Shown one piece after another: positions 1 through 13,699 of a stretch of DNA of 64,000 bases (its first letter is position 1; the number at the start of each line of letters is the position of its first letter). The translations under genes were made by a program, and so were the position numbers. This DNA comes from Sipunculus nudus. Taxonomy: Eukaryota > Annelida > Sipuncula > Golfingiida > Sipunculidae. The DNA lies in contig CM049318.1 in assembly GCA_026874595.1 (NCBI GenBank), positions 8,410,741-8,474,740 on the forward strand. The letters run 5' to 3'. Under the pieces are notes generated by a model. The model ran no database searches and had not been told where the DNA came from. It saw nothing but the letters and a program-made list of their open reading frames with translations.

Positions 1-119
1 CCCTGGATTAGGACCGCCCTTGAAAATTTCACCTTTTCTGGGCTGAGATTTGAACTCACGACCTCCTGGCTTTGTGTCTTGTGCTGTATCCTTGGGCCAC
101 AAAAGCCGTTTCCGGTTTG
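1..119 (-). mobile_element. tRNA-derived SINE, cut by window edge
   Basis: On the minus strand an A-box-like TGGCCCAAGG (about 90-99) is followed by a B-box-like GTGAGTTCAAATC (about 49-60) at tRNA spacing, then non-tRNA body running off the window start. No tRNA fold is complete, so it is a SINE head and not a tRNA gene. Confidence 0.5.
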
Positions 120-583
120 TGTGGGATTTCTGTTAGTTTGTATGGGGTTACGGATAACCAGTATTATACCACAACTCAACACACGTTTTTATCCCCATTT
201 ATTATAAATAAAACATATTTACAAATAAATTACATGAATACGAATATGCCGATCAGTTATATATATGTACATGCATATTTTATATATGCGGACTTCATGA
301 ACAAATTAATTATTTTGTTTCACTTGAAAGCTAACATCATTCAAATTGATTGAAAGTTTTATAATTGGTTGACATGGTAGACATCGAATATATTAACAAA
401 TAGGGATACGTCTTAATCTTTCATCATGGAAAAAAAGCACATCAACTAACCGAAAAATTGTGTAAAATAAATCGTCAATACATTGTATAACCATCACATC
501 AACAATCCATGGCAGAGTAAATCAATACACTTTACAACAAAAATGTGAATTTAGTCGTAATTTAAATAAACGAATGTAAATGT

Positions 584-589
584 TTTATT
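584..589 (-). promoter_or_regulatory. Candidate poly(A) signal of second IgSF gene
   Basis: AATAAA on the minus strand, about 95 nt after the stop codon at 682. Spacing is suitable for a short 3' UTR. Confidence 0.45.
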
Positions 590-681
590 GTCTCTTAAAT
601 TAACATGCATGACAACGTTCTTATGTGTGTTCGGTTTGCAGAAAAAAAAAATCACATGAATATAGGATCACGTGACTGAGG

Positions 682-758
682 TCAGAAGGTCACAGCCTTG
701 GTGATGAGCAGAAGCAGCACAAACATAGCGTAGATAGAAGGACGTACGACCTGTGTAC
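682..758 (-). CDS. Terminal exon: hydrophobic membrane/GPI tail
   Basis: 77 nt to TGA at 682-684, acceptor actcattttag, phase 1 in. It encodes GTQVVRPS then a hydrophobic run IYAMFVLLLLI and a very short end TKAVTF. The tail is 6 residues with one Lys, so a GPI signal or a tail-less membrane anchor are both possible. Phase agrees with the preceding phase-1 exons. AATAAA follows at 584-589. Confidence 0.6.
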
Positions 759-1782
759 CTAAAATGAGTGTAAACGATTTACAGGATTATATCTCAACTA
801 CTTTCTTACAGCCGTTATCAAAGTAAAGTACAAATTATATGCCTGCTCAATACCTCAAATGGATTGTTTGTTAGTCAGGGTAAATCCTTTATCCTTTAAT
901 GTTTTCAAGATTATGAATCAAATCTTGAATTCCTTTGAAAAATAATAATTTTTATGCCCGGCCCTAAAGTAACCATTTTCCCGCTGTCAGGCTTTTCCGC
1001 GCATAATCTCAAGAACAGCTCAAGTGACTTTTGTAGACTGGCGCCATCAAGGGGATGAGCGCTATCGAATATCAGACGCGTTGGAAATACCTTATTGCAG
1101 CCAGGCAGTGATCATGGAATTCCTTTTGGTGCGCATTATTTTTAGAACCGCAAAGTACATGCTTTAAGGTTTCTTTGAAGATTGGCACCGATAAGATGTG
1201 CGCTATCGAATTTCACACTCATTGGAAATACAATATGGCCGCTAGGCAGCGATCTTGGAATTCATTTCGCTTGCAGTATCTCGGAAACCTCTCATACAAT
1301 GGCCGTGAGAATATTAATGAAGATTAACAACCTTGAGAAGATTTGCGCTATTGAAATTCAGACCATACATGCTGTTCCAATGAAAATTTTACTGGTGCTG
1401 GACAAATTAAAGGATGTGCGCTATCGCATTTTAGACTTATTCAAATTCAATACGGCTGTGAGGCAGGAATCTTTCGCGCGCATTTTCTAGCGCATTGTTC
1501 AGTCTACGGTTATGAAAACTGTATAGACAAACATGAGAGGAAATGCACATCAGGAAACAAGTATGGCAACACGGCAGCCATTTTGATGAACTGAGGCTTA
1601 CCATGGTTGTTTCCATAAACATTACATTAACAAACCTACATGGGTTAGGGCATAAACAGGCAAGTGAGACTTTCATATTCATATGCTATACTCCAATACA
1701 ATACTTTGTCTTCATACTTTTAATCATTATGATGGGCGTGGTTTAATTATCAAGTAAAAACAACAACAGTTATATAAACATA

Positions 1783-1837
<55 letters not shown>

Positions 1838-4800
1838 CGGGCATTAACAATCGACATTTGTTATACAGAATTATAACAATATTTTAATCTACACGAGATT
1901 TACCTTTCTGTTTTAACTGAATTTACATCACTTTTATCCTTGGATGCTAACACCTTGGAAAACTGATTTTAGATCATTGTGTCCTCATGCTTGCCGTCAC
2001 CTCCGTTCCACGACCACCCTAACGGGATAACGGACATTTTGGTCCAGGTCGGGAATTTTACGACACGCCGTAAATGTCTAACACGACACGTGAGTGACGC
2101 GTCAATTTTTACTGCGCAGTGAGATGACCGTGATAGCATTGTTTCCCTATATAAAAACACAAAGTTTTGCTAAATATTTGTAAATTCAGATTTAACCTAC
2201 CTGAAATGAAGAATATTATTTTGGATGATGCTTTAGTGTCAAATCTCCTGTAGCTGTCGTGATAAGAAACCCAGGCCAGACACGTGACGCTGGAGTATTT
2301 ATCTTTCTCCACTATCCGTAGTCTGTGTGTTTCGAATTTCTTGATCACCATAAGTTTCTGAAAAGAAAGTGATGTAACGCTTAATGTAAAGTTTTATCAT
2401 TTTCCTTCGAAAAGCATGATGTCATCCATATTATACGGCTACCATATATTACCAGCTCCCATGTCTAACAGCTGAGAGTCCTGACTTACCTCAATGCGAA
2501 TAAGACCGCCAAATGAGACGTCATATATTTAACACATTCGTAACACTATTAAGTTTTGGTAAAATGTCGCATAGCTTATCAATTCAAATGTATTAATTTA
2601 TTTTGCATGGGAAAACCAATGATTCTATTTCACACATACGTCATATTTTATATAATTCACCTACTTGTAATCCCTTGGTGTTTCCTATGAGCTGTTTGTC
2701 CTCGCTGTACCGGACGGGAGATGTTATATTCTGATGGGCTTTGGTGAGTTTTACTTTGACGTCAGGTCCTCCGCCAGTTACTTTACAAGACAAATACCCC
2801 CATTCTGTGCCGGGGACATAATAAAGACTTTTCCTTGGTGATGAGGACACTACAGGACTCCTGCTGTCTGACGTACCGGTTAAGCTGATATGATTGATCC
2901 GTCCTGTAGAAATAATAAAGTTTAAGGTGGGGGTTAATGGTCAGATATCGCCGATATCATGTCTGATATCTGATATCATGTCAGTCTCATCCGGCTTTAC
3001 ACTTTACCTTTCTGGTCTTTCGGGCCTGTTGATTCTTGAAGTGTTTCAAGAATGAATTTTAGCACCCTAGGGAACATTCAACCCGAGCAGGCATAATAGG
3101 CGCTAGATGGTCCTACATTTGCCTGCCGTCCATGACCAGTACCCACTCACTTCCGGGTGGAGAGGGCCAACCCTTGTGTTAAAAACTTTTGCCAGGGGTT
3201 TTATCGCAGACGGCGGTCAGAACAGGACGCGAACCCACAACCTTATGTATTTATTGACGTCATATTTTCATAGGATAATACAATTAACTGATTAGCTTAA
3301 ACCAAATTGGTCTACCTTGGTGCCCTGCGTACCATTAACAAATGAAAGACATATATATCAACTAAACTGCGATCACAAGTCCAACGCTCTTACCATTACG
3401 CCCTTGTCACTTTAGCATATTTGCAATTGTGTCTGCAGCAGTCGTGAAGAACTTTTCCGATAGATTTTCTTTATACTTTCCATGGTGATACCAACATATG
3501 AGTACGTGATGCGCGTTCTTTCAGTTATGGCATTCAATGTAAAAATTTCATTGCTAGGGTCCTATTGTGACATATCAACCCTAATTTATGTCTGATGAAT
3601 ATTATTAAATGCAAAAAAAAATAAAATAAAGAATTTGTAGATGGCATTATCGGTCTTGCATAATCAATAAGCTTATCGAATTTCAGAAATATCCATGCAA
3701 TTATTATAGAGATATCTCGGCATATATGTATCGACATATATCCGAGTTATCTTATCAAGGGGATGACTGGAAAACTTTTTATTTGCAGCCTAAACACCAA
3801 AACAAGTCTGATAGTCTAAGTACTCAAAACACACAAAACTTGCATTTAGAGATTTACCATGGGGCCTACCTGGATTTTAAGTTAAAAATTTCTAGCTCAA
3901 GGACTGATCTGAATGTTAAGATAGACGTTTCTATGTCAAGCGGTTACACTTTGTCCCCTGTGACTTTGATGGTCATCTGATGGTTAGCTGAACTAAAAAA
4001 TTGGTTTCTGGTCATAAAAAACAATAACTAAGGCTAAAACCAAATGACAGTAAAACAGTACATTCTCTAACTCTATGACTGTCTGTTTGTCGAATCTGTA
4101 CACACATAATCAGTACTTACTGTAGAAGTGTAGTGTATGTTGAACTGATGAAATCGTGTTGCCTTGGTGATCCGACATGTAACACGCGTACAACCCCCAG
4201 TCCTCCTCCCTTGGAGCTTCAAGATAAACACACATCAGATTTAAAGTGCCTGTCCATTATTAGCACTTGCACCGTTATTTGATCCCTGATTCTTTACAGA
4301 AAAAAAAACAATGAATTATTTGCAAACAGATTCAGCATAGTGACTTTTTATGTGTGCGAAAATTGCCACAAGAGCGATTTTGACGTACATGTTTGATAAA
4401 ATGACGTCATTCGAGCATCTGGGAAGACCTACTAAATTAACTGTACCACTCATGGAATCACACGCGCACATTGAAACACTGCTTTCCTCCAACACTTGAA
4501 TGGTATTTCATAAACATAGCAATATAATATATCAGCATACAATATATCTTATATCATATCTTTGTGACAGCTCCACAATATTACCCGTTATTGTCAGCCT
4601 AAAGCTCATGCCTTCGCACGTTTTCGTCTCCTGTACGCTGTACCGGCCCTGGAACGGATGTTGTACGTTCTGCATGTACGAGAGTGGTACATATTCCGGG
4701 TGATCTGGTAGACCCGCTTGCGCCTTGCTCCACATGAACTGTGTGTTGCTGTCCTTGCCCTGATAGACACAGTCCAGTGTTACAGGAGCACTCTCGTTAT

Positions 4801-7800
4801 GTAGCTTTATGTACAGGGTTTTCGCTTGTGATGTTATGCCAGGCACATGGGATGTATCTAAGTTTGTAAACAACATATGAAAGGTTAATTTGAGGAGATA
4901 AACCTATGATAACGTCTGTACTGCACAAAAATCTACATTGTTAAGTCCATTAAAAAAGTAGATTGCTATGCATAAATGCGCTCTTCGGTACAAGTTTCCC
5001 GCTTACCAGGTACCGAAATTATTTAAACGTCATGTTCAAATGTTGCTGTTACATTAATGCACTTTACATGAATATACAATGTTAATTACCGGTAATGCGA
5101 ATTCAATATGCATTTTTTAAGAACAATCTTTTATTACTGTCAACATATATAAAATTAATGATGTTATACGCTATACAGTATTTGCTGATTTCTTTTTTTA
5201 GTAAATATGTGACGTGTGTAGTGCGTAAATGAGTTTCCCTGATACTGCAAACATGATACCTTACTCTTCAAAAATAGAATTGTTTAATAAATTAAATGAA
5301 CAGTTAACTGTTACCAAAACAACGTACTGTTTTCGGGCCTCCCTTTATCATCTGCAACAAGAAAAAAAGAGTTGTAAATGAATTATTTAAAATAATACCA
5401 TTGATAACTAAAATAATGCAGCAGTTAATATGGAAAGTTAAAGATACCACACAAGGATGAGGTTCTGAAACGTTTAATTTTTATGATAATTAGGCAATCA
5501 CTTTTAAGTGTCGTCACGATATCCCTATGAGACATTAGACTTTCCTGGCTTCCATTATCAAAATAATACTGGGCAAATGAAACAATATCATTCCGTTAAT
5601 TGATTTTCAAGTATCAACAAGACCGTAACAGTCTTCAAAATAATCCTCATGAATATTTAACTGCTATGAATTCCATTATCTTTTGTTCAGAGAAAAAGTA
5701 TCTTACTTCTTGGTCCTTCATACAGCCAAATTTCGCTCCTCGTGGTTCCATATTCGTTTGTCGCCTCGATCTCATATAAGCCGAAATCGTTCCGGGTCAG
5801 AAGGTCGAAGGCCATTGACGAATTATAATTTATTTCTAAGCTGCCCACACTGTAATCCAACTGCAAAAGCAACCGGTTTATACGAGGGTTTAAACCACGG
5901 GGGACAGGTGAAGTTGTCTTTTATTCTGTTCTTCAAAATGAATGAGAAAGTCATGGGGTTCATGTTTACGTGTCTAAATAGAAGCATATGATGAACCAAA
6001 TGGCTTTTCCTAAGTTAACAACATCATTCTGATTCAGATTACAAAAACGCATTCTAAGATATCATTCCAATTGTATTTATTTTAATCTGGTATCCTAATC
6101 TAATTACACCGGTGACGTATCAAACCAGGTGTCAATGTATTCACCTATAAGCACAGATGTATAGATGAAATGAATGATTGTTCCAGCCACTCGCGGCTAA
6201 ATTTGGAAATAAGGATAGACATTACGTTGGCTGGCTGATGACAAAATTAACTGACTGGTGTGAGTTGACAGTACATAAGACCAACATATTAAACGCATCA
6301 AACAAACTGCCCGTCAGTGAGTGAATACAAGATTCAAAACCGGCTCATTTAAAATATAAAAATATAAATATATAAATATAAATCAAATGAATGTGATAAA
6401 GTGATAACGATCTATCACTCACCTTGTATGACGTTTTGTCACTGTCGACCAGTACTTTGTCTCCGTTATCTAATATTTTCCTCCAGATGGCGCTTTTCAG
6501 AAAAGGAAAACTGCGAATGACCACCGTCACGACAAAATTACAGTCTCCAACTTCACCTTGAAACTCATGGTTTGGAAGAAAAAAAGGCGCAGCTGAAAAT
6601 ACACGACATAGGCTTAATTGATCACCTTTTACACCTTAATAAAATCTTACATATCCTCCACCAGTGACTGCCCATCGAAGATTAAATCTTAAAACGCTTG
6701 CTATTGCAAGGTGATCAAAGAATTGTCACAGAGTTATCAAAGAGTTGTCACAGAGGTATCAAAGAATTATCACAAAGTTATCAGAGGCTCTCATTTCCAC
6801 GTAGATCTAAAAGCCGAATGTATGAAGAAAACCCTTATGGCAAGATTCAACATTTACATTGTACAACCTGTACTCTGCTAGGTCGGATAGGCCGAGCGAT
6901 ACAATGTCAAGCAAAGGTTGTCAACCCCATTTTGATAATTACTCTAGTAACCATTTTGTTACAACAAATAACTCATCAGCAATGTTGAATCACCTGTATA
7001 TCACCTGTTCATTTTAATTACCTTGATCAACTTCAAATTGACAATGGAATTAAAATAAAATGATATGAAAAAGATAGACTGATTGCTCAAATATCGATTT
7101 AATTGTATTTCTGGATAGCAGCATGATTATGCATTGCGTACGATCTTTGGAACAAATTCGGGCTTGAGTGAAATGCACTGTGATGATTGTATGACTGAAC
7201 ATGAGAAGTACAGACAGAACTTACATGTGACGAAGGCCCACAAGGTTGCGTCTTTCGAATATTTCTCTTGCCCTTCCTTATCTGTCACGCTGGCCTCACA
7301 AGTAATGTTGCATCCAAAATATTTGGCTTCCAAATCAAATGTTTTGGTTTCCAAGCGAGTGACCACGGTTCTCACCTGGAGGTAAACGAAGCGAAGGTTA
7401 CGTAGGTGGCAGTTTGTCCTATTTCAGTTGCACTTATATTTTTATTGTCTTTCATTTGTAGACTTTGTCATACATACTCGCTTAGAATATATAGATATAT
7501 AAACATGTGTATATTTAGGTATGCTACTTTAAAGAGACCACCGTTGATCTGATAAAACCTTTCTCAAGATTTCCATTCATAATATAACATACATCTTTAA
7601 ACATATTCTGATGGATGGACAAATGTTTCAACAGAAGATTAAAGGTACACAACAATTTATGTAATGAGCAGAGATCTATTGATATCCCTAGCTTATTTAA
7701 CGATACAAGACAACATAAACTGGTTGGTTTTTTTTTTGGTTATGTTAAACAATCGGGGTTTCAAGGAAAATAATTATATTGTACATTTGTTATACCGTTA

Positions 7801-10800
7801 AGTGGATTCTAAAGTTGATGCAAAACCTTCGAAATGCAGTGAGGGCAAAACCATTAAAAACAGCTGATGCCTTTAACAATTGGGTAAAGAATCTGATGAC
7901 TTTCGCAAATAATTGAACAAGAAATGGGTTTCTCTATCGACAGATCATTTTCAGGGTAACTTTAACCCCGGGAGTGCTGCATGCTGTCCATCATGACGCG
8001 TAAATTAAGCAGTAATTCAGTGAACTCGAATAAGTAGACCATGCATTAGATTAGTGTTGAACAAACATTGTCGTCTGCACTTAATTTCACCTGTAACCCA
8101 GGCGTACTGCCATCCAGTCGAACGCCCCGAGACATTGTCATATCGACGCGGAAAGGTTCAGCACTCGAGTCCCTGGGCACGACCTGGACTGTGACGTCCG
8201 GTTCCGGTGAACCTCCGGTGACCTCGCACAGAAGATAACCATTTCCGGCTCCCTGCCGGAACACCGCTATTTCGCTGGAATAGTTCTGCCCAGGCTGAAT
8301 GGAACTGTTCGTGGTCCCTGCGAGGCGGACGGATTCGATGGCAGCTGTTTCACAAAAACATAATGTTTAATTCCAGTTAGCTAACTTGGTTAATAAGTAA
8401 TACTATCATAACCAGCGGTGACACAGAGACGTTACAGGAAGCCTAGATTCTCATATTGCTTACTCTCCAGCACATTTCCGCATACTGTTAAAATCGATCT
8501 GCCTGACAAGCCGTAATGCGAATTTTTTTACATGAAAACGAAAACCTTTGAGACAATATGTGTTCATTTCAGACCCATTTAGGTTCTTTGTTCACAGAAT
8601 TTCACATGATTAACCATTTAACATTTTCGATGTATATTCACAAAGCGCCAGTTATGAATCAGTCGCCTTACATGTGCCTCTATAGTTTAAGTGGACTGGT
8701 TATGTCGCGGTTAATGTATTGTATGTTCATTATGTAGATATTATAATCAGAGGAGGATATCGTCTATAATTTTGTTGTTACTAAAATTTTGAACTGATGC
8801 TCAGAGCTACATACTCCTCTATAATGGCATCTCCTGTTGAAATAAATATTAGAAAATATTGCGCAGATAAGAGGGGTAAAAACAGTATAAATAATTTAAT
8901 TAACAATGTGTGAATGATTTTTATAGAACCGGATATTACAAATAGCGGACTCAAAATAGATGAACAAGTTCTCAGTGTTCTAAATACGTGACGGACTCAC
9001 AATAGATGAACAATTTTTGCTCTACATAAGGAACGGACTCACCGTACACTGATAGCTTGTGTTCTACATAAGCAACGACTGACCCCGTTCTCCGTACCTC
9101 ACACCGGTATTTACCATCATCAACTGCGCCTAAATCTAAAAGGTCAAAAAGTATATGAGTTATAAACGTTGCTTACATAAGTCCAAAAGGATAAACTATA
9201 AACATTGCACGTAAAATAAATTGTAATATTATTAAATAGAAATTGTGTCTTTGTTAGTTGTGTAGAATTTATTGAATGGATTTTCTTCAAATTTTCCATG
9301 ATGAGTGCAAAATACTTGTTTTCCAGTCCATAACATGTACTAACAAGAGTCTAACTTTAACAAGTGCTAGAAACACACTAAAACGTGCATTACTTGAAGA
9401 AAACGCATAAATTTGAGAACATTTAGAAAGCACCACCAGAAAGGGCTATCATTTTTTCTCTTTTAATTCTAAGGATAGGTCCACGGCCTGTTAGTGGCGC
9501 TGTCTATTGAATGAGGGTGAAGTTATCTATATGATCAGAATATGTTATTATTATTATTAAGCCTTCTGGATTTCAGGATTTTGGTATGCACGGGGTTAGG
9601 AATAATCCAGAAGCCATAACCTGTCGTTAAGACATTAGTGCGAATCTCTGAGGTTCTATAACGAGATTTCACCATTGTACCATTGAGGCACCGGTGGGGT
9701 TCGACCCAGGGATCCTTCAGCTCCGAGGGCCAGCGCCTTAACCACTTGGCTACCTTCTACGCCTTGTAAGGGCTATCCTTGATCATCAAGGTTACCAAAT
9801 TTTAAAACTGAAAAGGCAAGCATTACTGAGATATCTAATTTAAAAAAATGTCCATGGCGATATAGACATATGTAAATGACATTCTTTCAATCTGTGCATT
9901 AAATGTAAAGAATTTATTTTCTGGGCTATGATTGTGACATCTTCACCAAAATTTCAAAGTCTTGAAAATAATATGAAAAATGAGCAAAAATAAAGAAAAT
10001 TTTGATTGAGACACCAATCTAAGGTTTTAATTTCATATATCAACAACTCAAATGTTACAATATTGCAATAACAGTTTTGAATAACTGGCTGGGCCGATTT
10101 CCTTCATTTATCACATGGTTGCAATGTTATATGTGCAGGTGATGCATTATTTTCATTTTTCAGGTTGAGTGCAACATTTGTTTTGCAGCCAATAACACTA
10201 ACACAGGTATGATTTTCTAAGTGCTAAAACACACAAAATCGCCCTTATTTCACAGAATATTGGCAACAGTAACCAAATTTTAGGTATACAAGCTAGGTAG
10301 TTTACTACGGACCCACCTTAATGTAAAGTATGTAATTTCTAGATCAAACGGTTACGATTTGTGACTTGTTATCGGATGGACGGCCGGACGGACGACCGTC
10401 AAAGGGTGATCACTTTATGATGACAAATGCCTAGCTGTGCTAAAAGCCACCCTTCATAAACGGAATAAACGAAAATACTACGCCTTAAACCTCTTGGCGA
10501 TTTCAGAACATGGCAAAGACTGAGACTGCGAAAACCATACATAAGTCTTAAGTGACAAGATGTACCATGACTCCGTATATGAGATCAAGAGAAGATGCAA
10601 CTAAGAAAATTGTGTACCTTGTAGAATAATAGGGCCATTTTATATATATTAGTGATATAAGGGAATACAATGTATCTGTATATATTCCAAGATAAAGGTA
10701 AAGTGAATGTTTTAAAGAAACTCTTTCATTTGTGAAACTTTCATGCTATACAGAAGTCAGAGGCCCATGTCTTTTTTTCTCTTTCATGGCCGGGTGTTGT

Positions 10801-12687
10801 TACCTGCTATAGACAGCCTATATAGGTGGTTGCCGTCACTGTCTATGTCTATTGTAGCACTGTATCTTGATGGAAAGCTCCGTAAATTCTCCTGTCCCTC
10901 AGTGATTGTGTAGAACTCATCGGCCTGACCTTGGCTTTTCTTCCAAACCAAAGCGTCGGAACCGGAAACGCTTGATATGGAACAAGGAAGGTACACTGTT
11001 TCTCCTGGGTTCTTAAAGAAATTCTCTCCCGGCGTGGACACAGTTTGACTCGACACTGTAAAGAAAGATTTATTCATTATTATTGTTTCTGATCAAATAA
11101 AAAACCCTGTATTAAAGAAATATACAAGCTTGTATATATTGAAAGGTAGATGAAAAGTGTTATATGTACTTTACCCCATTCTTCTTGGCCGTTTTCAAGA
11201 GGTTTTATGAGGGATGCTTATATTGTCTTAAAATGTCTCCTATATCCAAGCGCTTGTATACTTATTTTATGGGAAAGGGAAGAAAGCGATAGGACTAATG
11301 CGTGTTTGAGCACCTCTTTTGTGATACACGCTATCTCCGTATGAAGTCACACCCACGAATAGGAATTCAAGCGACTGTGATTATACAAAGACATGGCAGA
11401 ATAACAGTGTATATAATATCAGATATAAATGGGAGCCAGATAAAATGTTCCAGCAGATTTTAGTAACACATTCCTTATACTGTCGGTATCATGGCATATA
11501 TAGGCCCTGACGACTTGACGGCTTGAGGCAGATGAATAAGCTGCCGGTACCTGTAGTACACCCATCACTACAAACTCGCATGAAATCTGCGTTCTAATGA
11601 AAGCAAGCCTCCGCAATTCACGTATTCGGCCCAAATACCCAAGTTCATTCATGCATCAGTGATTGTACATTTATGACTATTCCATGATGATGTTCCTGAA
11701 CCCGTATCATGTGACGGATCCACACCAAAATCTAATCGATTCTCCATTACCCGATTACCGAAAGGTCCTGAAAATTGCATGTGATTCAGTTCAGGATTGT
11801 GTGGATGATATTGTGAACAAACACACATACATGCATACACATGCACGAACGGAGGTGAGAGCATATCCTCCTGGCGGAGGCTATAACCGTAATTCTGAAG
11901 CAGACAGAAGAATTGGTGAGGGGATCAGATGAAGAGGCGCTGCGAACCAGCAGTCGAGGTACGTGTCTAAAGGGAGGCTATGGGGCTTGGGGGGGGGGGG
12001 GGGGAGGGTTATAGAATTTTTTAAAAAGAATTTGGCAGTAATGGTACAATAAATCGTGTAGTTTAAAAAGCATCTTGATTTGTTTTTTTTTTAGTATTGG
12101 GCATCTGATGCTTTATCTCCCAGTTTTTTTTTCACGTCGAAGAAAGATGGCGCGTGCCCCTTGTTCCTCGTCGATACAGCCGCGTGGAAAAAAACATGGG
12201 TGGGTACCAGTCTAATAACGCCCGTGGAATGGCCGTGGCCTGTAGAAACCGGGAAGCATACCATACTTTGTATGTTAATAAGCAATCGTTACTGATTTGC
12301 CCAAAATCTAAAATAGTGAATTTAGATCCAAACTATATAGATTAATGTTCCTGTGATCAAAATCAGATAACTATACTAATATAAGTCCCGGCTTACACAC
12401 ACACACACACACAGGCGAACAAAGATAAATCGGAGAAAAGGACAAAAAGAACAAGGCTGCTTCCCTGCTATCCCATATCTATACGTTGATATGTTTGTAA
12501 ACTAGTACATTAGCGGTATTAATCAAAAGAACTTTACTGAGGGTCGGGAGACGAAGTTAAGACCAGTGGCTTCAATTTATCTTCCAGAGTGGGGGGGGGG
12601 GGGGGCGACTTGCACACACACAAACACACACATATATATCGTCTGTATGACACATTTTAAGTATATAAGTGCCTGTATGACACATTT

Positions 12688-12765
<78 letters not shown>

Positions 12766-13660
12766 CCCTATCCCCCTATATTGACCCCCCTGGGAAGACA
12801 CAAATAACGCGAGGTGTGAGTGGATCCGGATAAGGGGGCGGACGCAGTTCTATTGTTTGCCTAGGAGAGGGTATGCGCTTTAATCAGTGCCAATTAAGTT
12901 TATGATATGCTTATCAGGCGGGGGGGAGCGGGTATATATCCTGGTATATTCCTAGTTAATATCCTCTAACAATCCAACATTTTTGGCTGCCGGGGAATGT
13001 AATTACGGGCAAGGACTGAGGTCCATATTTCATGCTTTTACAATAGTAGTTCTTTTGTTGTGAGAACTCCCACACGTGTGTTTGCCGGTCCTTTTTTGGA
13101 CTGTTGTACAAACACTATAGTCAATATGAAAACCTCTGTAAGCTGGTCGACGGCATTGACGTTGAGCAAAGTCACGTAGTTGTTTAATATGCGGGGGTGG
13201 ATCAAATTAATGCCGATAAGTATCTGTAACAACTAAACAAGACGTATATTGAAGCTGCCGTTATGCCGGTAATCTACACCGCATGACGGGCCATTGTTGG
13301 GCAATAAATAGCACAGCAAAGAATTAGCCGTCAAGATTACTGACGCCGACAAAGCAATCACGTGACTCAACACATGGACCAAGCATCCGCTAAATATTAT
13401 GAACAGACTGATATTTCCCTCCGTAAAATACTGCTTTACCCATGAAAACCAGTAGATGTTTCATAATATAGTTTAAGACGGTCAGCACCTAAACACTTGC
13501 AAAACAAATCCTATAATTCACTGTATAATAATGTATGAAAAAAAAAAAACAAATAAGCGTGTTAATGGACTTCCTGAAGCTAAATTTACCTCTCTCTTTC
13601 TCTCTGAATGTGTATAAAACGTGTGATTGCGTGTGAAAACCATACATATGACAAACTAAA

Positions 13661-13699
<39 letters not shown>

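Noticed and set aside
1437-1682. 81-codon Cys-rich minus frame as the missing third-domain second half
   Set aside because: No NEYG or Trp motif, no phase-0 acceptor, and it overlaps the 140-bp tandem repeat.
4500-4703. Plus-strand frame opposite the second V domain
   Set aside because: Shadow of a well-supported minus-strand exon with intact Ig motifs and splice sites.
9690-9765. Functional tRNA gene (Leu/Ser type)
   Set aside because: A and B boxes are good, but the acceptor stem and variable arm do not pair properly and an AAT tail follows. Called a SINE.
12566-12801. Frames on both strands dominated by Tyr-Ile repeats
   Set aside because: Translation of a (TA)n microsatellite.
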